64,000 bases of DNA from Monomorium pharaonis (taxonomy: Eukaryota > Arthropoda > Insecta > Hymenoptera > Formicidae): positions 18,705,116 through 18,769,115 of the forward strand of contig NC_050474.1 in NCBI RefSeq assembly GCF_013373865.1, given 5' to 3'. The notes under the pieces were generated by a model, which was given only the letters and a program-made list of their open reading frames with translations, did no database searches and was not told where the DNA came from. The first letter of the stretch is position 1. Every line of letters begins with the position of its first letter. Shown here piece after piece: positions 50,332 through 62,581 of the stretch. A program made the translations under genes and the position numbers.

Positions 50332-51529
50332 TTTCGTCTCTTATTTCTTAGTTATTTGACGTTTAAAAAAAACGAATTTTATTACTGATTACATTAAAGC
50401 TCCTTGCAATACTAAATATTGAAGTCTCTCTAGAAGTAAAACATTCTGACAAACTGGCGGCGTCGCAAATTTTTTCTGATACGTCACAATAAAGAATAAT
50501 GTACTGCACTTTTGCAATATTGAATGCTATTAGCAGTTCTCCTTCATAAACGTAAAGTGGTTTTAATAAATTAAATTGATCTTATAAAGTGAATATTAAT
50601 CAAGCTTACCATGTGCAAAGGAAAACAATCGTCAATGATATGAGTCAATTAAAAATATTAAAAACCGAAAGCGTAATATATATATTTTTAAATAAATGTG
50701 CTGTATTATTAAAGAAATAATTTTTTATACTGCAATAGTTTATATTATTTTCTACCGTATGTTTACAAATATTTTTACATAAATTAGTAACTTTTACGTT
50801 TTTCTTTTTACAAAAAAAGTTATTATTTCGCGGTTTTGCTTAAGCATATATGAAAATAATATTAAATTTTATCGAATTTTAATCAATGTTTTGCAAATAA
50901 ATATAGTTTTCCGCAATACTAAAAATTTTGTAGAAAGAAAATATTGAAATTTTTCTGAAGCCACTTTTACAATTATTCTGTAAATTTTTCTTAACGTACT
51001 GTAACTTCTTCTTGTCGAAATACGTCATGTAACATAAAAGATGATCTAATGCATCAACAAGTCTGCAATACTAGATTGAAAGCGATTAGTTGCTCTTGTT
51101 TACAAGCGTAACCCAGTTTTGATATATTTGATAAGATAATTATTAATAATTCTTGTCACATTCAAACACAAATGAGAAAAGATAATGATCAATGGTATAA
51201 TAAGCCGCAAGTATAAAACAAAAAAAAAATTAAATTCAACGCATTTTTAAAGTATCTACTATATTACATTAAATATTAAAAAATAATTGTTTAATGCTGT
51301 AATAATTTAAATATTAAAATTATTTCCTACCATATTAATAATATTTTTTACATAAGTTATTGACTATTTCTTATATTTTCATCGTTACAGAAGAGACTAT
51401 CACTCGGGCTTTTGTTTATAACGTGTATGTTAGACATTAATAAAAATAAATTAAATAAAAATTTAAAAAATACCACAAACAACAATTTTTGACAGTTAAT
51501 ATTTATGTTCTATTAAATGTGCTAAAATT
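50332..51529. other. 5' flank and AT-rich spacer
   Basis: Initiator region at 50387-50420. 50880-51530 is a block that recurs at 56890-57430 and includes the flank of an older lost copy. No intact gene. Confidence 0.5.
50632..50651 (-). promoter_or_regulatory. Conserved distal upstream element
   Basis: Plus-strand tcaatgatatgagtcaatt(a/a), about 300 bp upstream of the pseudogene's ATG at 50331. The element is intact although the gene is frameshifted, consistent with recent inactivation. Confidence 0.35.
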
Positions 51530-51626
51530 TAGAAACGTGCAACGCCCAAGAACCAGTGTACGATATTAAACATAAGATGTGCTCTATTGGCAGCGATTTG
51601 TCTACTGGCACATAGATCCGTTCCGT
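51530..51626 (-). pseudogene. Gustatory receptor relic, first 30 codons
   Basis: Reverse-strand match to the start of exon 1 (CxxVDKSLPIEHIL pattern, then the ARP region). The start codon position is ACG. The sequence stops at the ARP motif. A sister relic with the same breakpoint is at 57430-57545. Confidence 0.65.
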
Positions 51627-51711
51627 TTTTGTCTTCTATTTTCTAGCTAATAGATATTTTGAAAACGAGTACGATAACTAGTTACATTATGGCTTACGAT
51701 ACGCGATATGC

Positions 51712-52085
51712 GAATCGGTTGCTGTTATTAAAGCATAGTAATATTTTATAACAAAATAGTTAAATAATAAAATTATAATTTTTAATTGCTTCTTTTTTAA
51801 GACGTTTGTAATATAAGTTCACAAGTTTTTATACAAAAAAGCATTTTATTGTAGACTAGAGTAAATGCACTGATTGAATGATTTTAAAGTATAAGATTTG
51901 CTTAATCAAAATTTAAATTATTATTAAACATGGATTATTACAATTATTAATAAAAATGCAAATTTGTAAAAAATATTTGAATTTAATAAGTTAAGTGCCT
52001 AATTTTTGCATTAAAATACCAATTGTGAGCGTTTAATAAAAAATATGTTACATATATTAAACGTAAATGTTTTAACAACATTGCA
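51712..52085. repeat. Inverted copy of a spacer block
   Basis: The reverse complement of this segment aligns along its length with 45430-45800 (landmarks aaagcatagtaatattttat and gcgtttaataaaaaatatg). Sequence on its right resumes in normal orientation (gataaacgtatcttgaatag matches 46190 and 48760). Confidence 0.7.
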
Positions 52086-52135
52086 TAAACAACAAATTGA
52101 TAAACGTATCTTGAATAGAGTATACGATATTTGTA

Positions 52136-53658
52136 TCACTCAGAGAATTCAATGGAGATTATCAAATAAGTGATGATCATTCCGATAAACTGAAACAAAA
52201 GTTTATTTCATTTAATTGTTTCGAGAGCTGTTATTTGCATTGCAATTCATAAGTAATTAATATTACATAAATAATAAAAAAATAAATAAATTTTGTACTC
52301 ACACCACAGAACAGTGCATTGCTCATTTCGAAAAAATTGCAAGCCGTAAATGCTACTCGACGATGTTGCAGTTGCAGCGAAAAATCATTGATCTCGTTTC
52401 TGATACACTCTCTGTCCAGGTCTCTGCGCAAGAGATTTTCTATGATGCCGTAATTTAGATTGCTAGTACAATCAAAACTTTGCTTGCTGTTCAGGTCTTC
52501 CAATTGTACCTCTAGATCTAATTGAATTCTTGTCTCGTGTAATATGTCAAAATTCACAGATTTATATTTCAATGCAATTGTACATATAATTATCCCAGTC
52601 TTGTTAAATTCTTGACACGCAAGTGTGCAAATCCAGCACGCCAGACCAAATTGCGTAGTATATAAAATACAAACTATATTATTTATAAATAAATAGTAAT
52701 AGATGTTATCGTAGTATTTCTTTACGACCACCATGTAGATTCTGAACAGAGTAGCTACGACCATAGCAAAGCAGTTCGCCGCGCAAAGAAGAAGATGAAG
52801 CCCATAAATATCGTTTACCATGATGACGAGATCACAAACATCTGCATTACAAAACTTAATTTGATTATATCTCGATGTTACTTCTCCATAGATAATATTA
52901 AATTACGTCTCACAGATTATAAAATTCCAATATTAATTTAAAAACAAAAGACAATATTCGCAAATATTACCGGCATGCAATCTTCTGATGCGTCCAATCT
53001 TGAGTGCGATCCATGAAGCACTGGGTGACTTATTCAATTGGCTAATCAATTTATTTAGCGTCTTAAATCTATAATACAGCACATAAACAACAACATCGAA
53101 GACGAAACTGTTAATCAACGATTGGGCTAAAATAATGTAAAACAGAATGTCGGACAAGAAAATGTAATGTGAATGTATGAAGCCATACAAGTTGTGGACA
53201 ATAAGCAAGAAAGGACAGAAAGCAAAAATCGTGAGAATCGCTGCTACTGCCTTCTTTACTGACTGATTATTAACGTTTGTTTCTCTTTTGATCTTTTGAT
53301 CAAGCTCCTTTATTTTGTCCATTAACTTTGGCCACATGTCATATTGCCTGATTCCGTGATAAAGAAAATAATACGCCGATATATAACACATCGCAAAGTT
53401 CATAAAGTATATAAGCATAAATATGTGACTGTCAAAATTGGCGATGCTACTGAAATTGAGGAGATCAATCACGTTGTACACTACGCTAACTGAACACACA
53501 GCTAGACGAACGATACGTATAATTATCGTTACAATCTTGGGATACTTCCGCGGACGTGCAATGCCGACGCCCATGAACCAAGACGTGTATGATATTGGAC
53601 GTAAGATCTGCTCTATCGACGGCGAGTTGTCATATACTGGCACATGGATTTCCTCCAT
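52136..53658 (-). CDS. Gustatory receptor (426 aa), QF to EF variant
   Basis: Exon 1 52971-53658 (MEEIHVPVYDNSPSIEQ; an ATG two codons upstream is also possible), exon 2 52303-52841, exon 3 52136-52189 encoding FIGMIITYLIISIEFSE and stop. Introns 129 and 113 nt. A single C-to-G change makes the invariant glutamine of the TYhhhhhQF signature a glutamate. The exon 1 donor is GTAATA, slightly weaker than the GTAAG of neighbours. Exon 2 also departs at LARQESDKTG (LACQEFNKTG). The frame is intact. Likely expressed, with possible change at the pore end. Confidence 0.88.
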
Positions 53659-54834
53659 TTTCATCTTCTATTTTTTAATTAATTGACGATTTAAAAACAA
53701 ATTTGACTAGTGATCACAGTAAAGTTCTTTGCAATACTAAATATTTTGTAGGTAAAGTATTGAAGACTTTCTGGAAGCAAAACACTCTGACAAGCAGGCG
53801 TCGTAAATTCTCTCTGATGCGTCATGTAATAATAAAGAATGATGTATTACTTCTACAATATTGCGTGCTATTAACTGTCCTCTTTCATATACATAATGCA
53901 GTTTTAATAAATTAAATAGATCTAATAAAATAAATATTAATCAATTTCGCCATAGGCAAATTAATTTAAAAAGAGCAATTGTCAGTGATATAAACTAATT
54001 AAGTACATTAAAAATTAAAATTGTCATTAATATTGGCAACATATGTATATTTTATTAAACGTTCATATTTTAAAGAATTAAGTATTTAAATTTTTTAATT
54101 TAATTATTTCTATTATATAAAACTGCATTTTTATTAATAATTGTAATAATCCATACCTATTCATAATTTTATCTTTTACTAAACATACCTTATATTTTAA
54201 TATGTTTCAATTAGTGCATTTATTTTCTCGTGATCCATAATATAATGCTTCTCTGTATTAAGACTTGTAAACTTATATCACAAATATATTAAAAAGAAAA
54301 CATCTAAAAGTTATTATACTTTTATTATTAAGCTATTATTAAGCTTTTGTTATTAAATTATTGCTGTACTTTGATAACAACAATCGATTTGCATTCTCTT
54401 TTTTTTTACATATTACCATTCTTTCTGTTTCTGTCTAAATGTCAAGTATATTTAAAATAGTATTAATATCAACACTTGTTAACAATTTATAAATTTCGTA
54501 AAATTTCTTTTAATTATCAAGTTTTCATGTTAAAAAATCTGTCAATACAAAATGCAAATTTAAAAAAATCTATGCGTATCTAGACCTCAAAATATTTCTA
54601 ATAAATCTTATTCTACATTTCTGTACGGATATATTTAATTTATATACTCTATATTTAATTGCTTCATTCAATATTGCAATTAATGGTATTAGAAATGAAG
54701 AAGTATTAAAGTGCTTCGAATCTAACAAACAACAAAAGTTTCAAAATTTTGTTTTTAAATGTATGTAATATACCTGTGGCATAAACAGCAAATTGATAAA
54801 CATATCCTAAATAGAACATGCGATATTCGTATCA
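53659..54834. other. 5' flank and AT-rich spacer
   Basis: Initiator region near 53711-53745; distal element diverged near 53980-54000 (cagtgatataaactaatta). 54036-54360 is a direct copy of the 45.4-45.8 kb spacer block. No gene. Confidence 0.5.
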
Positions 54835-56356
54835 CTAAGAGAACTGTATGGAGATTATCAAATATGTGATGATCGCTCCAATAAACTAAAAAATAAATTT
54901 ACTTTATTTAATTGCTTTGTGAGCTGTTATTTACATTACAATTTATAAGTAATTAATATTACATCAATTATAAACAAGTAAATAAATTTAGTACTTACAC
55001 CACAGAACAGTGCATTGCTCATTTCGAAGAAATCACACGCCGTAAATGCTACTCGACGATGCTGCAGTTGAATCGAAAAGTCATTGATCTCGTTTCTGAC
55101 ATATTCTCTGTCCAGATCTCTGCGCAAGAGATTTTCTATGACGACATAATTTAGATTGTTAGTACAATTACAATTTTGCTTGCTGTTCAAGTCTTTTAAT
55201 TGTATCCCTAGACCTGATTTAATTCTTGTCTCGTGCAGTATGTCATAATTCAGAGGTTTACATTTCAGTACAATTGCGCATATAATTATCCCAGTCTTGT
55301 CAGATTCTTGACGCGCAAGTGTGCAAACCCCACACATCAGACCAAATTGCATAGTATACGAAATCCAAATTATACTATTTATCAACAAATAATGGTAGTA
55401 ATTATAGTATACTTTCGCAACTACATAGATTCTGAACAGAGCAGATACGATCGTGATAAAGCAGTTCGTCGCGCAAAGAAGAAAATGAAAGCCGTATATG
55501 TCATTTACCATGATGACGAGATCACAAGCATCTGCATTTCAGAATTTACAATTCGATTACATCTCAGTATTATTACGATTTCTCCGTAGACAATATTAAA
55601 TTATATCGCACCACATAAGATTACAATATCAAATTACACAAAACAAAATATATAATATTTGCAAATCTTACCGGCATGTAATTCTCTGATGCGTTTAATC
55701 TTGAATGCCATCCACAACGCACTGGACGACTCCAAATGACCAATTAATTTATTTATTGTTTGGAATCTGTAATATAGCACATAGACAACAGCATCAAAGA
55801 CGAAACTGCTAATCAACGACTGAGCTATAATGTAATAAAACAAAGAGTCGGACCAAGAAACGTCCGAATGTATAAAGAAAGACCAGATGTGTGTAATAAA
55901 CAAAAGAAAACAGCAAGCAAATGTCGCGAGAATCGCTATTACTTCTGCTTTTTTTACTGGCTGGTCATTAATGTGTGTTTCTCGCCTGATTCTTTGATCG
56001 AGCTCTTTTATTTTGTCCATCAGCATTAGCCACTTGTCGTATTGCCTGATTCCGTGATAAAGAATGTAATACGCCGACACGTAGCACGTAACAATGTTCA
56101 TGAGAAATATAAACAGAAATATGTGATTGTAAAAATTGGCGACACCAACAAAATTAAGGAGTTCAATCATGTTGTACACCATGCTAACTGAACACACGAC
56201 CAGATGAACGATACATATAATTATCGTGACAACTTTGGAACATTTTCGCGGACGTGCAATACCGATGCCCATGAACCATGACGTGTATGATATTGGACGT
56301 AAGATCTGCTCTATCGATGGCGAGTTGCCGTGTATTGACACACGAAATTCCTCCAT
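54835..56356 (-). CDS. Gustatory receptor (422 aa, three exons)
   Basis: Exon 1 55672-56356 (MEEFRVSIHGNSPSIEQ start), exon 2 54999-55531, exon 3 54835-54885 encoding FIGAIITYLIISIQFS and stop. Introns 140 and 113 nt. Approximate membrane spans: 43-64, 78-100, 138-162, 171-196, 238-262, 268-292, and the last across the exon 2/3 junction. LMCWICTLAR is LMCGVCTLAR here. It belongs to the young group with the 46.2 and 48.8 kb copies and shares their whole 5' flank. Intact and likely functional. Confidence 0.92.
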
Positions 56357-57429
56357 TTTCGGCTCTTGTCTTCTAGTTATTTAACATTTAAAAAAACAAA
56401 TTTCACTACTGATTAAAGCTCCTTGCAATACTAAATATTGAAGTCTTTCTGGAAGTAAAACATCCTGACAAACTGGCGGCGTCGCAAATTTTCTTTGATG
56501 CGTCACAATAAAGAATGATGTATTACTTCTGCACTTCTGCAATATTGCATGCTATTAGCAATTCTCCTTCATAAACCTAATGTGGTTTTAATAAATTAAA
56601 TTGATCTTATAAAGTGAATATTAATCAAGCTTGCCATGTGCAAAGGAAAACAATCGTCAATGATATGAGTCAATTAAAGATATTAAAAACCGAAAGCGTA
56701 ATGTATATATTTTTAAATAAACGTGCTGTATTATTAAAGAAATAATTTTGTATACTGGAATAGTTTAAACGTTTATATTATTTTTTACCGTATGTTTACA
56801 AATATTTTTACATAAATTAGTAACTTTTACGTTTCTCTTTTTACAAAAAATGTTATTATTTTGCTTACGCATATATATAAAAATAATATCAAATTTTATC
56901 GAATTTTAATCAGTGTTTTGCAAATAAATATAATTTTTCGCAGTACTAACAATTTGGAAGAAAGAAAATAGTGAAATTTTTCTGGAGTCAAAACATTTTT
57001 ACAATTATCCTGTAAATTGATATATTTAATAAAAAAATATTAATAATGTTTATCACAAATTCAAACACAAATAAGAAGAGATAATGATCAATAGTATAAT
57101 AAGCCGCAAGTATAGAACAGAAAAAATGTTAAATTCAATGTATTTTTAAAGTATCTACTATATTATATTATATATTAAAAAATAATTGTTTAATGCTGCA
57201 ATAATTTAAATATTTAAATTATTTCCTACCATATTAATAATATTTTTTACATAAGTTATTGACTATTTTTTACATTTTTACCGTTACAGAAGAGACTATC
57301 ACTCAGGTTTTTACTTACAATGTGTATGTTATACGTTAATAAAAATAAATTGAATAGAAATTTAAAAAAATATCACAAACAACAACTTTTGGCAGTTAAT
57401 ATTTATGTCTTATTAAATGTGCTAAAATT
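56357..57429. other. 5' flank and duplicated spacer
   Basis: Initiator region near 56411-56440 (shortened: gattaaagctccttgc). 56890-57430 duplicates 50880-51530. No intact gene. Confidence 0.5.
56657..56676 (-). promoter_or_regulatory. Conserved distal upstream element
   Basis: Plus-strand tcaatgatatgagtcaatta, 301 bp upstream of the ATG at 56356; this copy matches the array consensus. Confidence 0.4.
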
Positions 57430-57545
57430 TAGAAACGTGCGACGTGCAATGTGCAACGCCAACGCCCAAGAATCAAATGTACGATATTGAACATAAGATG
57501 TGCTCTATTGGCAGCGAGTTGTCTACTAGATCTGCTTCATCTTTG
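57430..57545 (-). pseudogene. Gustatory receptor relic, first 30 codons
   Basis: Sister of the relic at 51530-51626, with the same truncation after the ARP motif and a small internal duplication (acgtgcgacgtgcaatgtgc). No start codon in frame. Confidence 0.6.
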
Positions 57546-58014
57546 TCTTCTATTTTCTAGCTAATAGACATTTTAAAAACGAGTATGGTAGCTGGTTACA
57601 TTATGGCTTTACGATACTGAATATTTTGTATGTACATAATCTTTAAGAGTAGATAAGGTCTTGATTATAGATAAATATCATAAATAAAGTCTTTCTTGAA
57701 ACACACTCTAGACATCTTTCTAGACGTCACATAACAATAAAGAATGATGTTCTTACTTCTGCAATTTTTCAATATTACATTGCATGCCATTAGCTACCAC
57801 ACTCCATAAACATAATGCCGTTTTATAAATTAAATCTAATAAAATATATATTAGCTAATTAAAGATCTTGAAAAGCAAAATTAAATTTATTCTTAGATAG
57901 ATCTGCTGTATTGGACCAAATCCCATGGTCAAAACGTTGTGAGATTGTAATACACAATAAAATATTGCCAGTTCGTCGACTCTTAATCTACTCATTATTT
58001 GAAATTATACTTAC

Positions 58015-59357
58015 ACCACCAAACAGAACATTGCTCATTAAAAAAAAATTGTAAGCCGTGAATGCTACTCGGTGCTGTTGCGGTTGAATTGAAAAGTCAT
58101 TGATCTCGTTTCTGACACAGTTTCGATCCAGATTTCTGCGCAAGAGATTTTCCATGACAACATAATTCAAATTGTGATTGCTACTGTAATTAGAATTTTC
58201 CTGTCCGAGTTTTCCAATGGCAAATGCACCTCTAGATTGCATCAATTCCTTGCCTCAAGTAATGTATCATTATTCATAGGTTTTATTTTAATGCAATGAC
58301 GCATATTATCCCAATCTTGTCGGATTCTCGACGCACAAATGTACAAATCCAGCATATCAAACTAAATTGCACGATATATGTAATCCAAAAGATATTACTT
58401 TTTAATATAAACCCGATTCCGTAAACAAGACCTTGGATTAGACTAAATACTGAACAGTGAAATCACGATCATAGTAAAGCAGTTCATCGAGCAAAGGAAG
58501 AGATGGAGGCCGTAAATATCATTTATCATGATAACTGGATTATAAATATCTGCATAACAGAATTTGATTCCACTATATCTTAATGTCATCGTAATTTCTT
58601 TATAAATTCAATTAAATTACATCTCGTTCTACATAAATATCGAAGTATAATATAAAAGACAATATCCGCAAAAACTTACGTAATAGATTTCTCTGAGGCA
58701 TTTAATCTTGAATGTAATCCGTGGCATGTCAGAGAACTCATCCAACTGGCCAATTAATTCATTTATCATTCGGTATCTGTAATACAATATATAAACAATA
58801 ATGTCAAAGACAAAGCTATTCATCATCTACTGGGCTAACTCGTAGTAAAGCATTAAGTTGTCCATTAAAACGTCATATAAATGTATAATGTAATACAGAG
58901 TGTGCAGAATCAGCGACAAAGGACACAAACCAAACGTCGCTACAATCGCTAGCGTTATATTTTACTGGCCGCTCAGGCATTAATGTTTCCTTCCGGATTT
59001 TCTGATCGAGCGCTTTCATTCTGCTCAGTAACTTCAGCCACTGTATTGACTGAACCCCCGATAAATGCAGTAATATGTGGATACATAAACTATCAACAAG
59101 TACACAAGGTTCATAAACTTGAATGTCGCCTTCAAGAGCAAAGAAGATATCGTCAGTGAAAAAATATGTTATGTCGTATACCAAACTAATAGAACATATG
59201 ACCAAGTCAATTATAAATAAAATCATTGTGACACTCTTGGGGCATTTGCGCGGACGTGCAATGTCAACGCCTAACAGCCAGGAGGTGTACGATATTGGAC
59301 GTAAAACGCGTTCTATCGACGGCGAGTTGTCGTCTACTGGTGCACAGATCTCTCCAT
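58015..59357 (-). pseudogene. Gustatory receptor pseudogene, exons 1-2, several frameshifts
   Basis: Exon 1 spans about 58687-59357. The start region lost one base (ATGGAGAG instead of ATGGAGGAG), so the frame opens only in the wrong phase; a further shift lies in the HILLHLSG region and a stop before MMNSFVFD. The donor is TAC|GTAAGT, lacking the usual G. Exon 2 runs from about 58555 to 58015, with breaks in its first half, and ends LFGG|GTAAGT. No exon 3 is found downstream. The N-terminal CAPVDDNSPSIERVL peptide is shared with the relic at 63.4 kb. Confidence 0.85.
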
Positions 59358-60466
59358 TTTCGCCTCTTACCTTTTTTTGTAGATCGACGTGAACAAGAAT
59401 TACGTTATACTTTCTCACGCAAAATATTTTGTAGGAAGCAGTGAAGTTTTTCAGGAAGCAAAACACTACAAGCGCATGAATTCTCCCTGATATTTTACGT
59501 AACAATAAAGAACGACGTATTACTTCTGCAATTCTACAATATTAAATTACATGTTATTAACTGTATTTCTTTATAAATATAATGCGGTTTAATATAATTT
59601 AAACAAAATTAATGTAATTAATTAATTAATTTCATTAAGTAAAATAAAATGTAAAGCAAGATAGAGGTCAATGATATAAGCCAATTAAGAAAATTGGAAA
59701 AATTAAATTAAATTTATCTTTAAATATAAATACACGTACATTCTGCATTACTGTTTTATTAAAAAATCAATTATATTATATGTAATGATTTAAGGATTTA
59801 TTTATATTTAATAAATTAAACATTTAAAATATTTTATATTATATGTCTATTAAGATATTTTGAATAAATCAGTGACCATTCCTTTAATTTAATAGAAAAA
59901 AAAATCGTGACTTTCTTGTGCGACAATATATATTAAAGCAAAATAAATTCATTGAGTATAAACAGAATAAAACAAATTATACATTTTTTAACAGATAAGA
60001 TATATATACTATTAACAAATTACCGATGCAAGCTGCACACAGCTTTCATTTAGATTGTAAAGAGAAATAGAGTTATAGAGAAATTGAATGCAGATTATTA
60101 TACAAGTGAATTGTAGAAAAGAACTATATTACGAAAAATTCATTTTTTTATATGCAATAATTTAAATGCTTTTCATATGCAATAAATTAAACATTTAAAT
60201 TATTTTGCATTGTATGTTTACGAAGATTTTTTACATAAATAAGATTTTTTTATAAATCAGTAACCGTTCTTTTAACGTATTACAAAAAGAAATTTTTCAT
60301 GGTTTTTTTATGCGACAATATACACGTTCATTAATACAAAATAAATTTATTGAAAATGAACAGAATATTACAACAATAATTTCTTTTAACAAGTAATATT
60401 TTTGTATATATACTCATCATAAATTACCAGTACAAGTTGCATTCTGTTTTTGTTTAAATCTTCGGG
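59358..60466. other. AT-rich spacer with tandem block and orphan last exon
   Basis: Contains a diverged 5' flank (distal element tcaatgatataagccaatta near 59669) and two copies of a block of about 370 bp (about 59740-60115 and 60130-60500), a third part-copy being at 63830-64000. At 60078-60113 the first block holds a relic of the receptor last exon (TCIIICIQFL on the minus strand). Confidence 0.55.
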
Positions 60467-61984
60467 TTACAAACCAAATTGAATGAAAATTATCAAATAT
60501 GTGAAGATTACTCCGAGGAACTAAAAAATAAGTATATTTTAATTAATTGCTTTGAGATCTATTTATATCAAAATTCGGAAGTAGCTAAAAATTTATGTAA
60601 ATTTTACATAAATCGTATAAGTAAATATTATACTCACACCACAGAACAGATTATTGTTCATTTCGAAGAAATCGCAGGCCGTAAATGATACTCGACGATG
60701 TTGCAGTTGAATAAAAAAGGCATTAATTTCGTTACTGACATGATCCCGAGCCAAAATTTTACGCAAAAGATTTTCCATAACAACGTAATTCCAATCGCCA
60801 CTGTTACTCCCATTAAAATTTTGCTCGCTGTCCGCGTCTTCCAATGGCGGTCGTACCTCTAAACTCAATTGATTCCTGATATCGTTCGGTTTATCAAACT
60901 TCGTAGATTGGTACTTTAGTGCAATTGCGCACATAATTGTCTTGGTTTTCTCGAATTCTTGACCCGCGAGTTTGCAAACCCAGCAAATTACACCAAATTG
61001 AATAGTGTACACAACCGAAATCATGTAATATATCAATGCTCTCACATAGGTACTATTTATGAAATATACGTACCCAAAGTATAGTGTAGTCGTTACAATA
61101 GAGAAGCAATTTACCGAGAAAAGAAGAAGATAAAGACCGTGAATATTGCTTATCACAATAGCTAGGTCATAAATATCTGCATAACAAAATTCTAAATCAC
61201 ATCTCAATATTACCACAATATTTGTAGACTCTATAAAACTGCATTTCGCGCCACATGAACTTACATTATCTAATTTCAAAACAACAAGTAATATTCGACA
61301 CAACTTACCGTTATGTAATTCTCTAATGCGTCTAATTTTGTGCGAGATCAATGTCTCATCAGATAGCTCATCCAAATGACCGAGCATCTTATTTATCATT
61401 TTATATCTGTAATAAAGCACGTAAACGACAACACCGAAGAAGAAGCTGTTGATCGTCGACTGTGCCATCATGTAAGAAAAAGGACGACTTTCAATCGCAA
61501 CGTAATTTGAAGTCAAAAAGTCATATAGGTAGAGTACAATCGGGATCAAAGGGAAACACACAAAAGTCATAAGAATCGCTACTGCTTCCATGACTTTTAC
61601 TGGTTCATCATTCATGTGTGTTTTTTTTCGGATTTTTCGATCAAGCTCCTTTATTTTGTCCATCAGCTCTGGCCACGTGTTATACTGTCTGATTCCGTGA
61701 TAAATGTAATAATATGTCGCCACGAAGTATATCATCCTCTCTATGAGCCAGCCGATTCGTATTACTGAATCCATAGAAAAATCCAAACCGGTTTTATAAA
61801 TGGACCGTGTTAGAATCATTGTACATATGACCAAGTGAATGATACGTATGATTATCGTCACAAACTTTGGACATTTTAGCGGATGTGCAATCCCCACGCC
61901 CATGAACCAAGACGTGTAAGATATTGGACGCAAGGTGTGCTCTATCGATGGCAAGTTATGTACTGGCATACGAATCTCCTCCAT
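60467..61984 (-). CDS. Gustatory receptor (422 aa) with open intron 1
   Basis: Exon 1 61309-61984 (MEEIRMPVHNLPSIEH start), exon 2 60638-61176, exon 3 60467-60520 encoding FLGVIFTYLIIFIQFGL and stop. Intron 1 (61177-61308) is 132 nt, divisible by three and stop-free, so exons 1-2 form one 463-codon open frame; canonical donor and acceptor and paralogues favour splicing. Intron 2 is 117 nt. It is the most divergent intact member: VATYYYIYHG, LAIVISNIHG for LVIMVNDIYG, and GVICWVCKLAGQE for GLMCWICTLARQE. Likely functional and an older lineage. Confidence 0.9.
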
Positions 61985-62392
61985 TTTCTATTATTTTCTT
62001 GCTAATAGACGTTTTGCAAACGAGTGCTGATTACATCAAAACTCCTTGGTACACAAGATATTTTGTAGACAGGATAGTAATATTCTTCTCTGAACACTTT
62101 AGCAAGCGCACGTTTTGAATTCTGCTTGATACTGCGTATAACAATTTTACAATAGAAAGACCAGAGTCACGCATGACATGCGTGTACGCACCCACACGCA
62201 CACATATACATACGGGCAACGCACACGTACAAAATGAATATGCGTATATATGTATGTACCTGGAGTACGTGACTCCAGGCTGCGATCTCTAGGTGTTGTC
62301 ACGTACCAACTCAGGGTGTCACCATCCTAATCACCTAACAAAAAAGCCATTACAAAAAGCGATAGCTATCGTTATACGACTTTTGTTGGGAC
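61985..62392. other. 5' flank and unrelated GC-richer sequence
   Basis: Initiator region near 62029-62060, then a CA/CG-rich stretch (62170-62235) and a perfect inverted repeat cctggagt-acgtg-actccagg at 62259-62280. Not similar to other flanks beyond about 62150, so foreign DNA has replaced the distal flank. Confidence 0.45.
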
Positions 62393-62581
62393 GTGCAGGC
62401 ACGTCAAACTATCCAAGGCGTCTATGATCCTCCTGCGGCCGTCTTATCTCATTATGCCGTTTCCATCAATTCGTTTTATCTTGAATGCATCAACGAAAAA
62501 ATTATTTACCGCGGTCATCAACACACAAAAAAATGGATCTTGCTGCAAGTAAATTCTATTCTTGAACGCTATATGCCTTGA
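62393..62581 (+). other. Open frame of unknown origin in GC-richer DNA
   Basis: The frame is open from about 62353 to 62581 and reads DVQARQTIQGVYDPPAAV and RGHQHTKKWILLQVNSIL. Base composition and third-position use are clearly less AT-rich than the surroundings. No family recognised. It may be a fragment of an inserted element or a retroposed exon; no promoter or splice context is convincing. Confidence 0.25.

Noticed and set aside
4018..61984. Odorant receptor family
   Set aside because: The C-terminal TYLIISIQF signature with a preceding phase-0 intron is the GR pattern; the odorant receptor C-terminal pattern was not seen.
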